A stretch of DNA of 64,000 nucleotides. Origin: Isoetes taiwanensis. Taxonomy: Eukaryota; Streptophyta; Lycopodiopsida; Isoetales; Isoetaceae. The position numbers were made by a program, and so were the translations under genes. The stretch covers positions 9,486,109-9,550,108 of the forward strand of contig JAJEKV010000004.1 in assembly GCA_021234155.1 (NCBI GenBank). The letters are read 5' to 3'. Under the pieces are notes generated by a model, which was given only the letters and a program-made list of their open reading frames with translations, was not told the origin of the DNA and made no database searches. Below, one piece after another: positions 58,560 to 64,000 of this stretch (position 1 is its first letter; each line of letters starts with the position of its first letter).

Positions 58560-58569
58560 GAAGGAGGAG
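58560..58569 (+). promoter_or_regulatory. Copia polypurine tract
   Basis: GAAGGAGGAG immediately before the 3' LTR; the expected plus-strand primer site. Confidence 0.8.
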
Positions 58570-59479
58570 TGATAGAATTTCAGCTTTATAAGTGGAATAA
58601 ACCTTCATGAGAAGCAAAGGGCGTTGAAGGTCGGATGAGTGCAAAGATACTTTTATGAGAAGCAAATGGCGATAAAAGTGCTTGAGAATATTGTCTCATG
58701 AACATAATAATTGTTGAAGATCAAATAAGAAATTATTATCTTAGTCATGAGGTGAGAAGGTGATTGCCTAGGTTATTATTTATCTGGACAGCTTCAGGTG
58801 AATAATACAAGTGCATGGGTGTCTTGCCAAAGGTTACAAGATCACAATGTCTAAGGTTGGTCGGATCATCCAAACATTTGAAGTTATTTCTTGTTTTATT
58901 AAAACATAAGGTTCAATGGTTGAGAAAGCTAATTTCCTACAACATGCATGTGGGATAATTTGAGAAGTGCCGAATTACCATGCATGCCTGTGGGATATTG
59001 AAGCACCCGGGTTTGCTCTAAGTTTAGAAAGCTATTTCGACTCCTACACCGCCGGTATGATTGTGGATAAGCTGAAGGAGGGGAAAATATAATTGTGGGG
59101 GTGCAGGCAGAGATGGTGGGTGCGTCACAGTATGCACTGGATATGAGTAATCCGGCATTTGAAGGTCGACTGCTGCTGGAATCGAGTTAATGGCTCAAAG
59201 CTTCATATAAATCATTAGCCTATGGTTTATATGTTCAATGATTTATGACTTGTATAAGAATAAGTTGGTACTCTAGATTTATATTGACATAGAACTTATT
59301 GGCTTGAATTATTTTGAGAATGATTGACCATATTGTGGCTTCTCAAAATTACTATGTATATTGAATGTAAGATGTATAAGCCAACATGTGTGAGTTGATC
59401 TTGAGTTAAAGGAAAAGTTTGTGAGAAGGAAAAATCTTGCTAGTCATTAGTAGAAGTGCTGTGTTTATCTAACCTTACA
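58570..59479 (+). repeat. Copia 3' LTR
   Basis: TGATAG to CTTACA, 910 bp, followed by the target duplication ATTCT. Confidence 0.92.
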
Positions 59480-60080
59480 ATTCTGCTCTGTGGTTATTGT
59501 TCTTTCATTGCATAAAGTGCTTTCCAGCCTGCTACTACACGCAATCTTATGGAAGTGTCCCATCATAGTGTAGAAGGAAACTCCACTCCCAGATACTTGT
59601 AGGTGGGTGTCACCTCCACTTATTGCCCTCGATAAGTGAATGAAGGGGGCCTTGGATGGCGCGAGGATGAGATTAGGACCACCTTAGTCTTGGCCAGATT
59701 GACGTTCATGTCTGTGACCTGGCAGAATGTATCCAGAGCATCTAGTTGAGACTGCATATCCTCTGGAGTGTGAGCTAAGAGGTCAACATCATCTGCATAG
59801 ATGAGTTGCCTGATGACCTGATGCAAAAGTTGGGTCCCGCCACCCACATTGTCCATGAGCCAGTGTTCCACTGGTCAATGTACAGACCAAACAATGTTGG
59901 GGAAAGAGGACATCCCTGGCGGACCCCAATACTGCTAGTGAATGGTTGTCCCGTCCGCATCTGACCTGAACTACTCTCGTACAATCTGTATACTGCATTT
60001 TGCATATCCATAGGAACCCCCAGTTGCCGCAATCTTTCCTATAACTTTTCCTGAGGCACAGTGTCAAAAGCCTTCGCATG

Positions 60081-60218
60081 TGGCGACGAATCCTAGGCGA
60101 CGTCATTTGCAACGTCCATGCAACATCTTCAATACATTTATATGTGACGTCCAATGTCACTGACACATCAATTTTACATCGCTAATGACGTCGCTAACCA
60201 CCCCCTTTTGTAGTAGTG
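60081..60218 (-). mobile_element. CACTA (En/Spm) transposon end, fragment
   Basis: The minus strand starts CACTACTACAAAAGGGGG at 60218, the classic CACTA terminus. About 140 bp follow with repeated ACGTC words (60098, 60109, 60146, 60187) typical of subterminal repeats. The fragment stops where LINE copy 3 begins. TTGTAGTAGTGACT is repeated just outside at about 60231-60244. Confidence 0.75.
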
Positions 60219-60244
60219 ACTCAAGGAAATTTGTAGTAGTGACT

Positions 60245-61195
60245 ATAGAAAAAACCGTAAAAGCTAACCATACTCTTGGAATGAGAATGTTTTCCCATAA
60301 AGACTATCAAACTAAGCTCCAAATGGAGAGAATAGCATGCTACGTGGATTCTTATCTATTCTTTTAGTTACTCTATTTACTAGGTGGGGTATGTATCACA
60401 ATTAGATGTCACAAGAGAACTCAAACTTTGTCAAACGGCCGCCGTTTTTGAAGCGCTGAAAGGTTGTCACCATGATTTCTATGATGAAGTCGTATTTAAT
60501 TAAAGTGGGACTCATTCCATTCCCACTTTTTTTCGGAACCCTGTTATTTTACACAAAAAGGAGCACCCCGACCCGAAGATTGTCCATAATTCGAATTTTT
60601 GTCTGTTAGTGTGCATCCAAGCTTTCTTCCAATTTTCTTGGATAGCGAGTCGAGAACAAGAACAATGCAACTCAAACATAGGAATTTCATTACAGATTGA
60701 AACCAAAGTTCTAGTTGAAAATGATTCTTAGTTGAAAATTTTACTCTATTTTCTTAGGTACAAGAGATTACAAATTTACTAGTTTTGAGATACCTCATAT
60801 TTATAAATGGGCTCATTACAATATATATTACGTGGGTGAAGAGACCATAGTGGTCGTATTATCACAATGATTACACCCTCTTCACACATGAACCACCTAG
60901 TGCAAACGGCGTGTGGAGCTCTCTCCAAATCCAATGAGACAACTTACGTATCGATAGAAATTTGTATGAGGAGTTCCTTCATGGGCCACGTGCTTGTATG
61001 TCCAACTGATGTCACCACCCTCTTCTCGACACCTTTCTTCAATGAACTGGTCTTTTCATTGCTCCCAAGCATGTACTATTTGGTCGAGATAAGGACTGCA
61101 AAAGACAAAATCAAGTTAGTCAAGTGATGCTACAGGCAAAAAAAATAAAATAAAACACAGTTCTTAGGTCCATTTTTGGAAAATACAGGCCTGAG
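60245..61195. other. Spacer, nothing recognised
   Basis: One open plus-strand frame (60867-61127, 86 residues) has no recognisable domain. No RNA gene or repeat seen. Confidence 0.35.
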
Positions 61196-61640
61196 AGCCT
61201 TTCTCGACTTGGGACGGAGAAAGGCGACTCAAAGGAAAAACACGAGGTTAGAAGGCCTTTTCGACTTCATGAGTCGAGAAAGGTACCAAAAGCCAAAAAC
61301 GCAGCGGTTTTAGGGGACATAAGGCCTTTCGACTACCATGAGTCGAGGAAGGCAACTCAAAAGTTTAAAAACGCGGGTTTTAGGGTCGGAAGGCCTTTTC
61401 GATTTCATGAGTCGAGAAAAGGCAGCTCAAAGCGAAAAACGCAGGTTTTAGGGGTCAGAAGGCCTTTCTCAACTCGCGAGTCGAGAAAGGCACTCCAAAG
61501 CAAAAAAACACGATTTTGGGTCGGAAAGGCCTTTCGACTTCGCGAAGTCGAGAAAGGCAACCAAAGCTAAAAAATGCAGGTTTGAGGGCCTTTCTCGACT
61601 TGGAGTCGAGAAAGGCAGCTCAGAGTAAAAAAAGGCAATT
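61196..61640. repeat. Hairpin minisatellite, ~7 units of 57-70 bp
   Basis: Units start at about 61196, 61253, 61321, 61389, 61459, 61527 and 61588. Each has CCTTTCTCGACT...AGTCGAGAAAGG, a near-perfect hairpin with a short loop, then an A-rich linker with AACGCAGGTTTTAGGG-like sequence. Confidence 0.9.
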
Positions 61641-61649
61641 TCAAGGGTC

Positions 61650-61770
61650 AGAGAGCACACATTAGTATTTAACAAGAGCACACATTAGTATTTAACAATT
61701 GTTTTTATACTAGCACACATTAGTATTAGCACACATTAGCAATTAGCACACATTAGTACTTTATACTACC
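61650..61770. repeat. GCACACATTAGTATT short tandem repeat
   Basis: About six imperfect copies of GCACACATTAGTATT with TTAACA or AGC spacers, directly after the hairpin minisatellite. Confidence 0.85.
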
Positions 61771-62599
61771 ACAATTTCATAATACACGCATTAGCATACT
61801 AGCACACGGTCCATACAAAGCAATATATGTTTTTTTAATATGTCAATGTCTACCCATAGCTTTATTCAAAGATAGCCTTTTTTTCTTCAAAAAGAAAAAA
61901 AAAAGATAGCCTTTTTAAATGGGACATTATATACAATGTATTTTCTAATAAGACACTATACTATACTATGTATTTTTCTATAAACACAATATCCTATGTA
62001 TTTTCTATGAAAGAATACTCTCCCCATAAATTTCCTATGTATTTTCTATGATAAATAGACCCTCCCCATGTATTATGTAATGGATACCATATGCACCTAT
62101 AATGCACATTATAACAACTATTATAATAACTGAAAAATAATTACCCTATCTACTTATTTACGTTTACAACTAATATTGCACTATATAAATATTATATTAT
62201 GACAACTTCAAGCACTTTACATGGCTTATTTTCAATACTTATTTGATTGTTTTTTATACCCCGCTTTTTTTTCCCCCCAATATTTGAATTTTGAAATTTG
62301 GTACACACCTTTGTGCCGCATATCCTTCTTGTACCACTTGGAAAGGAGAAACCACTCTGGTTTCCGGCAGATCTGCAACCACGAATCCGCAAAAGGGAAT
62401 GACAAATCAAATCGATGATGGCACTTATTGAAGCAGGCTATACACCCCGCGGATCTGGCGACCTCATATAGAAGAAATAAGGAAAGGCACACGAAGAAGG
62501 AAAAAAGCTCATAGGAAAAAGCTCGCTCACGAAGAAAGGTCGCTGAGAGAGAAGAGGAAGCGCTGATGAGACGTCGATGAAGAACCCCGCCTAATATAG
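61771..62599. other. AT-rich spacer
   Basis: Very AT-rich (GTATTTTCTATGA-like words repeated at 61940-62060). No supported gene. Confidence 0.4.
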
Positions 62600-62697
62600 C
62601 GATCAACCAGAGAAGGCATGCATGCATACAAGACATGCATATGCATGCTCGCTCCTTCTAGAATGTCGATCCGAGGGCTCGGATCTATGGCATTACC
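62600..62697. repeat. Partial relative of the double-hairpin unit
   Basis: It contains the palindrome GATCCGAGGGCTCGGATC (62668-62685) followed by TATGGCATT, as at 29.4 and 50.6 kb. It is preceded by a GCATGCATGCAT...ATGCATATGCATGC inverted repeat (about 62616-62649). Confidence 0.65.
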
Positions 62698-63227
62698 TAA
62701 AAGCAAGATCATCCTAAGGTATGGAGTGCAAACACCAACAAAATCCTTCTATCAAGTCATAAAGAGCATAGTTAACATGTTTGTATATGCAATTTCCTAC
62801 ATATCATTTTTGCATTGTAAACTATACCTTTCTTGTTTTAGAAATCATACACAACCTATTGAAGATAAACCTAGTTCTCATTATGCATTGCATGTCAATA
62901 ATAATTGCCCTATTGTATTGAAAGGAATATAACATGTAGAACTTTCACAGAACAATGACAAAATTTTGTGACTATTTGCAAATCCTTGTATCTGCATGCC
63001 AAAAGCATGCGAAGAAGAGCCTTTTCAACCCTCATTGGAGGTCAACTAAGCTACACAACACACGCCTCAAATATTGCTACCGTGGACATTAAAATACCAT
63101 CTATTTTGGGGAATCAATAATGCCAAAAAGCATTTGTCTTCTATTTTTCTCTTTGCAACAATCAACTTTGGGAATCCGTAACTTGAGATAGAAAAAGCTT
63201 TAAATTATGAATTTTGAACTGAAGCAA
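62698..63227. other. Spacer, nothing recognised
   Basis: AT-rich sequence. One short frame (62618-62932) has no known features. Confidence 0.35.
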
Positions 63228-63385
63228 GAATAGAATAGAATAGAATAGTTTTTTAACGTCCACGGAGACCAATAGGTCATGGGACCCATACAATGGGCTA
63301 GTACAATCATTACTACTAGGATTAAAAAACCCCTGCCTCGAAAGGTTTTCAAGGGAAAAACCTTTGCAGTAATGATGAGCAATTT
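63228..63385 (-). mobile_element. LINE 3' UTR stub (copy 4)
   Basis: On the minus strand: TTACTGCAAAGGTTTTTCCC, AAACCTTTCGAGGCAGGGG, GGGTCCCATGACC, ACGTTAAAAAACT, then an ATTCT tail (63248-63228). It matches the last ~150 bp of LINE copy 2 and nothing more, so it is a very short 5'-truncated insertion. Confidence 0.85.
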
Positions 63386-64000
63386 AGAATCTATGGATTT
63401 TAAAAAAGGCAGATTTGGAAGAGGAAATTTCAATACATAGCAATAGAAGTAGACGTTGCGTATGAACTAATAACATCACTCACTTGTGCACGACAAGCCA
63501 AAACACTGCACGTACTTCGCTCCACCGCACTCTGGGTCCGTAGTCGTCCTGAAATACGAGAGTCAACTGTGATGCTGCATCACTCCCTGGAGACCCTGTA
63601 CGAAAGGGATGGGCATGCGTGTAATAAGTGGGGTCCACAAAAAGCATGCGCCCTCGGTCCTCTTCAGACAACACATGCCTGATAATCCTTTATGGGGGCG
63701 CAAATGATATGAAGCATGACTATATCAGAAGTTTTAAAGAAGCCAACTTTGCAAAGCCATAACTATGGATCTATGAATGTTAAAATCATGAAATTTGTTT
63801 CAAATGAAAACGAATAGTAAGGAATCGGGGGAATTAATCTCAGGTTTTTTGGAGATACAGTTTGCATGTGGGGCATTGCTAAACTTGCAGACTTGGGACA
63901 GTGAAATTTCAATGTTTATAACCGGGATTTTGCTCAAAAATAAAAAAAGTTGCATGAAACAAGTAAGAATAGCATCTATTTGAAGTTCATAACAATGCTT
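63386..64000. other. Right edge, no recognised gene
   Basis: A minus-strand frame at 63480-63674 (MLFVDPTYYTHAHPFRTG, then LTLVFQDDYGPRVRW) looks protein-like and may be an exon, but I do not recognise it. Nothing else is supported. Confidence 0.3.

Larger units (their letters stand above)
53377..59479 (+). mobile_element. Ty1/Copia LTR retrotransposon, nearly complete, frameshifted
   Basis: 6.1 kb with 0.91-kb LTRs starting TGATAG and ending near CTTACA. The target duplication ATTCT stands at 53372-53376 and 59480-59484, inside LINE copy 3. The order gag, integrase, reverse transcriptase, RNase H is the Copia order. The primer site matches initiator-Met tRNA. Frameshifts and loss of the protease motif make it non-autonomous as read. 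Confidence 0.93.
52296..60079 (-). mobile_element. LINE copy 3 (5'-truncated), split by a Copia element
   Basis: On the minus strand the RT begins at about 60079 (AFDTVPQEKL). GVRQGCPLSPTLFGLYIDQ and IYADDVDLL follow (60030-59780), then VNLAKTKVVL to about 59620. The element resumes at 53371 with LLYGVEVWGLVVS and MDDDRSPRL, a degraded C-terminus, a 3' UTR (CCCATAGGTCG on the LINE strand), and the pentanucleotide tail at 52296-52381. Without the Copia insertion it is about 1.68 kb, the same length as LINE copy 2. Confidence 0.85.

Noticed and set aside
61196-61640. Regularly spaced palindromic repeats resembling a CRISPR array
   Set aside because: Unit length varies, linkers are related to each other rather than unique, and the context is plant nuclear DNA without cas genes. 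It is a minisatellite.

Overview
The window looks like nuclear DNA of a land plant with a large, repeat-rich genome. The evidence is two plant gene families (a single-exon carboxylesterase and an ARM-repeat membrane protein), ECM29 exons split by GT-AG introns, a Ty1/Copia element primed from initiator-Met tRNA, a CACTA end, and AT-rich spacers with TATAAATA promoters. A Crypton/DUF3504-type tyrosine recombinase gene and LINEs carrying an L1-type ORF1 and pentanucleotide tails hint at a non-flowering plant such as a fern or lycophyte. That is inference; the species is not identified.

Layout. 0.65-1.3 kb: Cys-rich reading frame. 2.2-7.75 kb: LINE-1 copy (ORF1, ORF2, ATTCT tail) whose tail cuts into a minus-strand tyrosine-recombinase-like gene (7.7-9.4 kb). 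11.2-13.5 kb: ARM-repeat membrane protein, intact. 14.7-17.25 kb: tandem duplication with a LINE inserted in one copy. 19.6 kb: LINE fragment. 20-27 kb: mostly non-coding, with a retroposon tail and a foldback element. 27.15-28.1 kb: carboxylesterase, intact. 28.4-31.1 kb: minisatellites, hairpin units and purine-rich repeats. 31.12-48.52 kb: a stretch bounded by 31-bp inverted repeats (30/31 identical). It holds decayed ORFs, a tandem family of four small genes with a shared promoter layout, recurrent GATCACACGACGC hairpins, and a nested 5.7-kb interval with its own inverted ends that carries ECM29 exons. 48.5-50.7 kb: more purine-rich repeats and a second 133-bp hairpin unit. 52.3-60.1 kb: minus-strand LINE split by a complete-length 6.1-kb Copia element (5-bp target duplication), abutting a CACTA end at 60.2 kb. 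61.2-61.8 kb: hairpin minisatellite. 63.2 kb: LINE 3' stub.

Only the carboxylesterase and the ARM-repeat gene look like intact ordinary host genes. Most other coding sequence is mobile-element or captured/decayed sequence with frequent frameshifts. Differences between the two Copia LTRs cluster at CAG/CTG/CCG sites while hundreds of flanking bases are identical. Part of the apparent decay may therefore be systematic sequencing error at methylated CHG sites.
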